Part shown: piece after piece, positions 6,883 to 12,805 of the stretch
Layout: each line of letters opens with the position of its first letter
Numbering within the stretch: position 1 is the stretch's first letter
NCBI GenBank assembly: GCA_025455225.1
Contig: JALOMY010000092.1
Span: 1-12,805, forward strand
Direction of reading: 5' to 3'
DNA: 12,805 nt
Source of the DNA: Cyclobacteriaceae bacterium
Lineage (GTDB): Bacteria; Bacteroidota; Bacteroidia; Cytophagales; Cyclobacteriaceae
The notes under the pieces: generated by a model
What the model was told of the DNA's origin: nothing
What the model saw: only the letters and a program-made list of their open reading frames with translations
The model's database searches: none
Position numbers and translations under genes: made by a program

Positions 6883-7616
6883 ATTATCCGGCTATCCGCG
6901 TTGTTCGGTTTGTTTCGATCTTCCTGTTCATTACACTATCCTTTTGTGTACAGGCTCAACGTACCTATACCTCTCTGGGGCAGGCGTGGTTCCGGTATTA
7001 CAATCAATTGTATTTCAATAAAGCAGTTGCTTTACATACCGAGATAGACGAACGAATCAATTTTGAGGCGCCTCATCAATCGCAGTTTTTTATTCATCTG
7101 CATTTGCATTACCGACTCAAGCCCTGGTTAGATGTTGCAGCCGGCCAGAATTTTAATCTCACCAATTCATTGGAAAATCCGGACTTGGTTGTGCCGGAAA
7201 TACGACCCTGGCAGGAAGTAAACTTTCTTACCAATACTTCGAAAAAAATAAACATTCAATTCAGATACCGGCTGGATGAGCGGTTCATCCATAAAAACGA
7301 CCGCATTGAACTTCAGGATGGATATCATTTCAATCTGATACACCGCTTCAGAATTCAGTTTGGAACTGTATTGGTTAAGAAGAACAACGAATGGAAATTA
7401 GCAATGCGGTTATCTGACGAATTGATGATAAATACCGGTAATGTACCACGGGCTTTTGATCAAAATCGATTGTATTGTGGGTTGGAATTAAAGTTAAATG
7501 ATCATTGGTCGATTGAAAGCGGATATCTGAATATTATACAACCAAGAACTGATGCTGAATATTTTGTTCGAAATGTTATTCGCACCACGTTGCATCACCG
7601 TATTGGGCTTTATTAA
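6858..7616 (+). CDS. DUF2490 family outer-membrane-type protein
   Basis: 252 residues from TTG 6858. A signal peptide with a long, basic n-region covers about 1-34 (hydrophobic core FVSIFLFITLSF, cleavage near VQAQ). The mature part has alternating amphipathic strands rich in Tyr, Arg and His, ending in HHRIGLY with an aromatic terminus, as in small outer-membrane barrels. Pieces such as WFRYYNQLYFN, HLHLHYRLKPWL and PEIRPWQEVNF fit DUF2490, whose function is unknown. The only conventional start before the signal core is TTG 6858, inside the Fe-S carrier gene (25-bp overlap), which suggests translational coupling; a rarer start cannot be excluded. The stop TAA (7614-7616) shares bases with the stop of the opposing RidA gene. 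Confidence 0.82.
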   Translation: MRREFFGLNYPAIRVVRFVSIFLFITLSFCVQAQRTYTSLGQAWFRYYNQLYFNKAVALHTEIDERINFEAPHQSQFFIHLHLHYRLKPWLDVAAGQNFNLTNSLENPDLVVPEIRPWQEVNFLTNTSKKINIQFRYRLDERFIHKNDRIELQDGYHFNLIHRFRIQFGTVLVKKNNEWKLAMRLSDELMINTGNVPRAFDQNRLYCGLELKLNDHWSIESGYLNIIQPRTDAEYFVRNVIRTTLHHRIGLY

Positions 7617-8029
7617 TCCGGGATAAACGCAATACATTTTAATTCTATGGCAATGGGTGTTGGCAACGCATTTACCTCAACCGTTGTCCGGCAAGGCTGG
7701 TTAGACTTAAAATATTCAGCATAGATTTTATTGAAGACCGGAAAATCCTTCTTCATATTGGTAAGAAATACCGTTACATCAACCAGATCTTCCCACCTCG
7801 AACCGGAAGCTTCCAGGATAAGTCTAACATTTTCGAAAACGGAATGGCACTGCAGTTCGATGTTATAGTCGATCACATTTCCCTGGCTATCAAGCGTTAC
7901 ACCGGGAATTTCTTTCGAGCCACGCTTTCTCGGACCAACACCGGAAAGAAATAACAGATTTCCAACTCTGCGTGCATGCGGGTAAAGGCCAACGGGTTCG
8001 GGTGCCTGATTTGAATGTATAGCTTCCAT
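7613..8029 (-). CDS. RidA/YjgF/UK114 family protein, possibly 2-aminomuconate deaminase-like
   Basis: RidA proteins are small trimeric enzymes; the archetype hydrolyses reactive enamine/imine intermediates. The 138 residues fit. Motifs seen are GNLLFLSGVGP (23-33), the helix VFENVRLILEASGSRWEDLVDVTVFLTNM, and PCRTTVEVNALP (112-123) with the catalytic-type Arg114, followed by IAIELKCIAFIP (Glu129). The N-terminal PHARRVGNLLFLSG and the inserted charged loop PRKRGSKE resemble the branch annotated as 2-aminomuconate deaminase, but no kynurenine or aminophenol pathway genes are nearby, so that stays a guess. The ATG (8029) directly follows the stop of the upstream MORN/TonB_C gene (8030-8032), so it is the last gene of the 11148-7613 run. 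Confidence 0.9.
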   Translation of the reverse strand: MEAIHSNQAPEPVGLYPHARRVGNLLFLSGVGPRKRGSKEIPGVTLDSQGNVIDYNIELQCHSVFENVRLILEASGSRWEDLVDVTVFLTNMKKDFPVFNKIYAEYFKSNQPCRTTVEVNALPTPIAIELKCIAFIPD

Positions 8030-9001
8030 CTATCCAAGTTTAAATATGATCGGAACAATAAAACGCTGGCGTATGAGTTGCCCGCGCATACGTCCGGGAT
8101 TCCAGTTGGGAGCTTTTTTCACAACTTCGAGTGCCTCTTCATCGCATCCTCCGCCTATACGCTGAATCAACTTATGCTGACTCCTTGAACCGTCTTTTTC
8201 AACTACAAATTCGATATAAACTTTACCTTCGATCCCTTTTCGCCTGGCAGGTGCCGGATATCTTAGGTTTTTGGAAACGAATTGGTAAAATGTTATCATC
8301 CCTCCCGGAGGTATCGCTGTGTCCTTAATTTTCTGATAGAAATAACGATTGGAAAGTGAATCGTAACTGATTCCGGATTGTAATGCGCCTTCCTTATAAG
8401 TTTCTTCAAAAGACAATCGGCCATCCTTATGAAAACCCTTCCAGGTGCCGTCCGGCCGGCCATTTACTACCTTACCTACCTGGTAGTCGGCACCTTCATA
8501 ATATTCACTTAAATAACAAGTGCATTGTCCATTACCATTCTCAACCTGAACAATGCCCAGCGAATCCCAATAAAACAGGATTCGGGAAGAATCCGACCGG
8601 TCGAAGGTTGTTGCCATCTCGTAGAGTTCTACACTCTTGCTTTTACCGTTGGGATAATACTGTTCAATTTTTTCAGGACTGCCTTGCCTGAAATTACCGG
8701 TAAGTATAAGATTTCCTTGTTTATCAAATCTTTTAATCATTCCATGACGAAGCGTACTTTTTTCTACAGGTTCAATAGAACGAAGCGATTTTGTTTCGCA
8801 ATAATAAGATCGTAAGGTATCAACTGCAGATCGGTCGGTATTTGTATACAGTATCTCATAATAATGACATCCAATTGAATCAGGCAATTCATTATCACGA
8901 ATTCCGTAAAATCGTTTATCGTTCGCCTGTGTGAAAGCCTGGCTGATGACCAGCATCAGACCAAAACACAATGAGTATTTTACCACTGTAATTTGTAACA
9001 T
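8030..9001 (-). CDS. MORN-type repeat protein with TonB C-terminal domain
   Basis: 323 residues. Residues 1-25 look like a signal peptide (core LCFGLMLVISQAF). From about 80 to 215 there are repeats of the YwqK/MORN type: HGMIKRFDKQGNLILTGNF, EKIEQYYPNGK, NGRPDGTWKGFHKDGRLSFEE. These are often labelled antitoxin repeats but are common in Bacteroidota envelope proteins. Residues about 240-321 are a TonB C-terminal domain (VSKNLRYPAPARRKGIEGKVYIEFVVEKDGS, then GGGCDEEALEVVKKAPNWNPG, ending FIVPIIFKLG). Classical TonB has an N-terminal anchor and a Pro-rich spacer; neither is evident here, so a role as an energy transducer is doubtful. It lies 10 bp after the DUF4198 gene and abuts RidA. Confidence 0.88.
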   Translation of the reverse strand: MLQITVVKYSLCFGLMLVISQAFTQANDKRFYGIRDNELPDSIGCHYYEILYTNTDRSAVDTLRSYYCETKSLRSIEPVEKSTLRHGMIKRFDKQGNLILTGNFRQGSPEKIEQYYPNGKSKSVELYEMATTFDRSDSSRILFYWDSLGIVQVENGNGQCTCYLSEYYEGADYQVGKVVNGRPDGTWKGFHKDGRLSFEETYKEGALQSGISYDSLSNRYFYQKIKDTAIPPGGMITFYQFVSKNLRYPAPARRKGIEGKVYIEFVVEKDGSRSQHKLIQRIGGGCDEEALEVVKKAPNWNPGRMRGQLIRQRFIVPIIFKLG

Positions 9002-9011
9002 CCATTATCTA

Positions 9012-9803
9012 TTAAAATCCAAAAACCAAACTCGACCAATAGCTTTGCCAATCCGCACCGGCTTCTTTCGATGGAATCATCTTGACACAACTGATCATCC
9101 ATGAACCTGTATTTCCCATCCGCGTGGTAATTCTTCCATCTTTCTGGGTATAGATGTTCTGTAAGATGGTATTGTTATTCTTTCGATTCCAAACTTTAAC
9201 CAGTGTAAAGGGCAATGGCTTACCCTCATAGAGTACCTGGAAGGAGATCTCATCTCCCTGCTTTATGGCATACGGGTTTTGGACAGGAATGATTTCAAGA
9301 GGTAATCCTGCTTTCCTCAAATGCGAGTCATCCGTGGAATCTCCCGCCTGGATCATCACTTTCGCACACCGGGCGTAAAACTCTTTAGCCGGTTTATTCA
9401 GGGTATTGGTTTTTTGCCGGTGTGCATGTACTTCGTCCAAACCATCCTCCTTCAGGTAAGCGTTAAATTCTTCTGCCTGAAGTTCTATAAAGGCATTATT
9501 ACTTTGCATAGCAAATACATGCGTTCCTTCGTTAGTGAGTTTCACATCTAAGACCTGGCTATTTTCAGCAGGTACTTGCCCCAGCAAACTTACGGTTTGA
9601 TGATGGGAGATATGATCCATTCGTATTAATCGGTGACGCTTTAAATCCCAAGGTTCACCAACAAAGTTCTCACCCACCCTGAAACGGATTGATGCTGTTT
9701 CTCCAACGCTGTATTGAAATCGCCCGGGTTGTAACCAGAATTCGTGGGCCTGGATTATCGGAACCACAAGCAACAACCCTATGATGGCACAGAATCGCTT
9801 CAT
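9012..9803 (-). CDS. DUF4198 periplasmic protein with predicted N-terminal His
   Basis: 263 residues. Signal peptide 1-19 (core AIIGLLLVVPII, cleavage after QA), leaving a mature protein that begins HEFWLQPGRFQYSVGE. This AHEFWL start and the Ig-like strands (ETASIRFRVGENFVGEPW, GDEISFQVLYEGKPLPFTLVKVWNR, TTRMGNTGSWMISCVKMI) fit DUF4198, a family linked in databases to nickel/cobalt uptake (NikM-like) and often found beside TonB-dependent receptors. It has several other His residues (about 65-70 HISHHQ, about 126-128 HAH). No metal transporter is adjacent, so metal handling is inferred only. It lies 46 bp after the aminopeptidase gene with no visible terminator or promoter, and 10 bp before the MORN/TonB_C gene. 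Confidence 0.85.
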   Translation of the reverse strand: MKRFCAIIGLLLVVPIIQAHEFWLQPGRFQYSVGETASIRFRVGENFVGEPWDLKRHRLIRMDHISHHQTVSLLGQVPAENSQVLDVKLTNEGTHVFAMQSNNAFIELQAEEFNAYLKEDGLDEVHAHRQKTNTLNKPAKEFYARCAKVMIQAGDSTDDSHLRKAGLPLEIIPVQNPYAIKQGDEISFQVLYEGKPLPFTLVKVWNRKNNNTILQNIYTQKDGRITTRMGNTGSWMISCVKMIPSKEAGADWQSYWSSLVFGF

Positions 9804-9849
9804 TACTTCATCATGTTTATTAAGAATGAAAATTGATTTTTTTATCGCA

Positions 9850-11148
9850 TCATTTACTATGCATCAGGTCTTCGATTTCTTCTGCTTCAATAGGGATATT
9901 CTTCATTAAATCATGTATACCTGTCTTGGTGATTACCACATTATTTTCAAGACGGATTCCCAGACCCTCTTCTTTAATATAAATTCCGGGCTCAACCGTC
10001 CACACCATTCCCTCCTTCATTTTATCGAACATATTTCCGGTATCGTGAACATCAAGACCCAGATGATGGCCGGTACCATGCATGAAATAGTTCATGAACA
10101 AAGGCTTATCCGGGTTCTGATTTTTCAAATCTTTCTTGTCGATCAGCTTTAGTTTAACCAGTTCGCTCTCCATAATTTTTTGAACTTCCTTATGGTAGTC
10201 GAAGTAAACAGTGCCGGGCCTGAGCAGTTTATACGCTTCCCGTTTAACACGAAGCACGGAATTATAAACTTCCTTTTGCCGCTTGGTAAAACGGCCGTTA
10301 ACCGGTATGCACCGGGTCATATCCGCATTGTAGTTGGAATATTCAGCACCGACATCGAGCAACAATACATCACCCGACTTACAAACCTGGCTATTCTCAA
10401 TATAATGAAGTACACAGGCATTAGGGCCTGATGCAATGATGGGTTCATAGGCAAATCCGCGGGAACCCTGCCGGATGAATTCATGAATAAACTCGGCTTC
10501 AATCTCGTATTCCTTAACGCCTGGTTTTACAAATTTCAACACCCTGCGAAACGCCTGCTCCGTTATATCGCAGGCTTTCTGCATAGTTTCGATTTCGTGC
10601 TTCGATTTTACAGACCGCAACTTCGACATTACCGGAGCAATGCGGTGATACGTATGAAGCGGGTAATTCGATTTACACCACTCAATAAAGCGCGCATCGC
10701 GGGTTTCAACTTTCACATCTGCCCGGTAATGCTCATTGGTGTTCAGGTAAACATGCTCAACACCGCCCATCACCATCATGGTATGGAATATCCGTTGAAA
10801 ATCGGATGTCCAAACAATGGTTTCGATACCCGATAACGCTCTTGCTTCTGCTTTGGTAAGCTTATGCCCTTCCCAGGTGGCGATCATTTCGTTGGTTTCC
10901 CTCAGGAACAATACTTCCCGAAATTTTTTATCGGGATAGTCGGGGCAAATCACCAGAATGGTTTCTTCCTGGTCGGCACCCGACAAATAGAAGAGGTCGT
11001 TATTCTGTCTGAACTTCATTGTGCCATCGGCATTGGTCGGCATAATGTCATTGGCATTGAATACAACCAAGGAATTCGGTTTGAGTTCTTTCACCAATCT
11101 TTTCCGGTTCGAAATAAACAGCTCTTTATTAATCCTGGAGTAGCGCAT
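9850..11148 (-). CDS. pepP: Xaa-Pro aminopeptidase (M24B metallopeptidase)
   Basis: This enzyme removes an N-terminal residue preceding proline from peptides, using two metal ions, in the cytosol. From ATG 11148 it has 432 residues, normal for the family: an N-terminal creatinase-like domain (about 1-170) and a pita-bread catalytic domain. Metal ligands by family pattern are Asp265 (LLLDVGAEY), Asp276 (NADMTR), His361 (HGTGHHLGLDVHD), Glu386 (VEPGIYI) and Glu401 (GIRLENNVV). A longer frame opens at ATG 11193, but that codon lies in the loop of an intrinsic terminator and upstream of the -7 box, so it cannot be on the same transcript. MRYSRINKELFISNR at 11148 is also the expected N-terminus. 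It is the first gene of a four-gene run down to 7613. Confidence 0.94.
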   Translation of the reverse strand: MRYSRINKELFISNRKRLVKELKPNSLVVFNANDIMPTNADGTMKFRQNNDLFYLSGADQEETILVICPDYPDKKFREVLFLRETNEMIATWEGHKLTKAEARALSGIETIVWTSDFQRIFHTMMVMGGVEHVYLNTNEHYRADVKVETRDARFIEWCKSNYPLHTYHRIAPVMSKLRSVKSKHEIETMQKACDITEQAFRRVLKFVKPGVKEYEIEAEFIHEFIRQGSRGFAYEPIIASGPNACVLHYIENSQVCKSGDVLLLDVGAEYSNYNADMTRCIPVNGRFTKRQKEVYNSVLRVKREAYKLLRPGTVYFDYHKEVQKIMESELVKLKLIDKKDLKNQNPDKPLFMNYFMHGTGHHLGLDVHDTGNMFDKMKEGMVWTVEPGIYIKEEGLGIRLENNVVITKTGIHDLMKNIPIEAEEIEDLMHSK

Positions 11149-11169
11149 AACATTCAGATTGAAACATTT

Positions 11170-11177
11170 CAAAAGTA
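11170..11177 (-). promoter_or_regulatory. Candidate -7 promoter element for the pepP operon
   Basis: The minus strand reads TACTTTTG, an exact TAnnTTTG match, 21 bp before the chosen pepP ATG at 11148. Transcription would start near 11163, giving a leader of about 15 bases. The -33 position falls within the terminator hairpin, where no clear TTG is seen. The box touches the U-tract of the upstream terminator. Confidence 0.5.
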
Positions 11178-11206
11178 AAAAAACCTGCCGCATTGAGGCA
11201 GGTTTT
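11177..11206 (-). terminator. Intrinsic terminator of the DUF4199 gene
   Basis: Arms at 11180-11189 and 11197-11206 form a perfect 10-bp stem (AAAACCTGCC with GGCAGGTTTT) around a 7-base loop. On the minus strand the stem is followed by seven T. It begins about 35 bases after the stop of the gene at 11242. Because a run of T also ends the other arm on the plus strand, it may work weakly in both directions. Confidence 0.85.
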
Positions 11207-11241
11207 GAAGTAAATTATTCGGTCTGAGGTACAAGCCGCAT

Positions 11242-11700
11242 TCAGGCTTCAGAAGGTTCATCGGTGTCAACATAATTAATCAGGACGAACGTGACGAGCA
11301 ATCCGGAGAAAACACCTTCAAGCGCAACAATAAAGGAGGCCATATAAGGATTCAGAAAACGTCCCATCGGTTCATTATCGATAATGTACTGCATAAAAGC
11401 AGTATCAATAAATTCCATGTAAATGAATAAGAATGCGGCAAAAATGATTGCCCCAATAGCAGCTGTTCCGACCCCTGTAACCAGGGCACGAAAATAATTA
11501 AGGTGATCTTCGTGCGTTCGCTTGAACGTGCGCAAAGCCATGTAAACACCGGCAACCTGAATAACCAGGTTAAGCAGGCGCAATTCAACAATGTTCAATA
11601 GACCGGCAAACTTCATGATGAGAAAATAAACGATTAATCCTCCGGCAATTTTTAATCCATAATTGACGTGGACCTGGTTGGGATTGGTGAAAACATTCAT
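11242..11700 (-). CDS. DUF4199 family inner-membrane protein
   Basis: 152 residues with four predicted membrane helices at about 15-35, 40-57, 75-96 and 120-143. The loop RTFKRTHEDHLNYFRAL (57-73) between helices 2 and 3 is the conserved basic segment of DUF4199 proteins, followed by the Gly/Ala-rich third helix. The function of the family is unknown. ATG 11700 is preceded by a 102-bp divergent gap shared with the gene at 11803. A near match to the -7 element (TAAAATTTG, one base too long) lies upstream. It is monocistronic, judging by the terminator at 11177-11206. Confidence 0.82.
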   Translation of the reverse strand: MNVFTNPNQVHVNYGLKIAGGLIVYFLIMKFAGLLNIVELRLLNLVIQVAGVYMALRTFKRTHEDHLNYFRALVTGVGTAAIGAIIFAAFLFIYMEFIDTAFMQYIIDNEPMGRFLNPYMASFIVALEGVFSGLLVTFVLINYVDTDEPSEA

Positions 11701-11802
11701 GGGAGCGCGGGTTTGGTTTACCTAATTATCAAATTTTATAAGAGATAAACAAGGTGCATGGCTAAATAATATTGTGTAACTTCCATTATTAAACCCCATG
11801 TT

Positions 11803-12805
11803 ATGATCAAAAAAATCGCAATCGGTCTGATTGGCCTGATCGTTATTTTATTGCTTATCGGATTCGCTCTTCCGGGCACTTACGATCTCACCAAAAGCGT
11901 ATGGATTAATGCGTCCTCTGAAAGCATTGCCGAAGAAATCGATAACCTTGAACGATGGCCTGCCTGGTCATATTGGAATACCCTTGATCCATCCATGGAA
12001 ACAACGTATGGAGACAAAAAATCCGGACAAGGCGCCAGCTATTCCTGGAAAGGAAACAGCAAGGTGGGAGAAGGAAAACTGGTGATTACAGAAAGTTCGC
12101 CCACAAAAATATCAGCTGACCTTTTCTTTATGCAGGATGACAATCCTTCCAAGGCCGATTATCTGCTGGAAACTTCCGGGGACAGTACAAAGTTAACGAT
12201 AAGCTTTCATACGGAATTCGGAATGAATCCGATTATGCGGTGGATGGGACTATTGATGTTTCCTTCAGAGATGAATAAAGCCTTTGATTTCAACCTTGCT
12301 CATTTGAAAGAGCTAGCGGAAGCTAAACCCAAATTTTCGGTTTCCATTAACGAAGTAGCAACGCAGGTGCTTTATTACATCGGCATCAACACCACCATGA
12401 GTTTTGAAAACCAGGATGCCGTTAATAAACAAATGGAAAAATCATTCGATGAACTATACTCCGTTTGCGGGAAAGCCAAAGTGGATATAACCGGCCCTCC
12501 CTTTTGTTTGTATACCCGGTGGGATGAACAAAAAAAAGAGATGGATATGATTTGCGCAGTGCCCGTACCGGCTGATGCCAAACTTCCAGATAACTATCCA
12601 ATTCGTAAAAATGAAGCAGGTTTTGCAATAAAAGCAACCCATCACGGAAGTTATAACACCATGCAAACTACCCATGAAGACCTGGCGCGCTATGTTCAAT
12701 ACAAGAAATTGCAGGAAGAAGGGCCTGTTATGGAAGTTTACATTACCGATCCTACGCAGGAACCCGATACCTCAAAATGGATCACTGAAATTTACTATCC
12801 CATAG
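11803..12805 (+). CDS. Membrane-anchored SRPBCC + GyrI-like domain protein, 3' end cut by the window
   Basis: The frame is open from ATG 11803 to the right edge (334 codons). Residues about 3-25 form a membrane helix or uncleaved signal (KKIAIGLIGLIVILLLIGFAL). Residues about 30-165 look like an SRPBCC (polyketide cyclase/Bet v1-like) domain: SVWINASSESIAEEIDNLERWPAWSYWNTLDPSM, then GQGASYSWKG and an NPIMRWMG segment. Residues about 172-334 look like a GyrI-like/AraC effector-binding domain: ending YITDPTQEPDTSKWITEIYYPI, which normally lies within a few residues of the C-terminus. Both folds bind small hydrophobic molecules; the ligand is unknown and there is no DNA-binding domain. An earlier ATG at 11798 is followed by a stop after one codon. 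A weak -7 candidate, TAATATTG (11767-11774), has one mismatch. Confidence 0.85.
   Translation, partial: MIKKIAIGLIGLIVILLLIGFALPGTYDLTKSVWINASSESIAEEIDNLERWPAWSYWNTLDPSMETTYGDKKSGQGASYSWKGNSKVGEGKLVITESSPTKISADLFFMQDDNPSKADYLLETSGDSTKLTISFHTEFGMNPIMRWMGLLMFPSEMNKAFDFNLAHLKELAEAKPKFSVSINEVATQVLYYIGINTTMSFENQDAVNKQMEKSFDELYSVCGKAKVDITGPPFCLYTRWDEQKKEMDMICAVPVPADAKLPDNYPIRKNEAGFAIKATHHGSYNTMQTTHEDLARYVQYKKLQEEGPVMEVYITDPTQEPDTSKWITEIYYPI

Noticed and set aside
8030..9001. Toxin-antitoxin system based on the YwqK/MORN antitoxin label
   Set aside because: There is no toxin partner beside it, and a signal peptide plus TonB_C domain indicate an envelope protein.
10180..10836. Plus-strand open frames inside pepP and other antisense frames
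   Set aside because: They are shadows of strongly conserved coding sequence on the other strand and show no recognisable protein features.
11149..11193. Upstream ATG extending pepP by 15 residues
   Set aside because: It lies in the loop of the intrinsic terminator and upstream of the promoter box; the family N-terminus begins at 11148.

Overview
The window looks like a chromosomal segment of a Bacteroidota bacterium, probably Cytophagales-like. The reasons are the families present (a beta-propeller sensor followed by a histidine kinase, DUF4199, DUF2490, DUF4198, a MORN-repeat/TonB C-terminal protein, a sortilin-like BNR-repeat secreted protein), moderate GC by eye, and matches to the Bacteroidota -7 promoter element TAnnTTTG in front of several genes. 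Genes fill almost all of it. No gene-free stretch exceeds 300 bases, and I saw no tRNA, rRNA, CRISPR array, insertion sequence or attachment site.

Layout, left to right. (1) 1-929, minus: N-terminal part of a secreted BNR/Asp-box (VPS10/sortilin-like) propeller protein that runs off the left edge. (2) 1026-4540, plus: a small unknown protein (1026-1394) abuts a large periplasmic propeller sensor (1395-3785). The sensor's transmembrane segment is followed by a frame break, and an intact histidine kinase core continues in the -1 frame to 4540. This is the most notable feature of the window. (3) 4525-6060, minus: thiL (thiamine-phosphate kinase), overlapping the kinase 3' end by 16 bp, and, upstream of it, methylmalonyl-CoA epimerase. 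(4) 6133-7616, plus: an unknown 136-residue protein, an IscA/ErpA-type Fe-S carrier, and a DUF2490 outer-membrane-type protein whose start overlaps the Fe-S gene. (5) 7613-11148, minus: a tight run of four genes, transcribed in the order Xaa-Pro aminopeptidase, DUF4198 periplasmic protein, MORN/TonB_C protein, RidA-family protein. (6) 11242-11700, minus: a DUF4199 membrane protein with its own intrinsic terminator, which runs straight into the aminopeptidase promoter. (7) 11803-12805, plus: a membrane-anchored SRPBCC plus GyrI-like two-domain protein, cut by the right edge probably very near its C-terminus.

The genes are mostly housekeeping and envelope functions: cofactor synthesis (thiL), propionyl-CoA metabolism (epimerase), Fe-S assembly, peptide turnover, and periplasmic sensing. 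They do not form one obvious pathway. I do not see a new multi-gene system. The observations most worth checking are the frame-broken sensor kinase, the terminator/promoter junction at 11170-11206, the palindromes in two intergenic regions, and the signal-peptide TonB_C protein next to a DUF4198 protein with a predicted N-terminal histidine.
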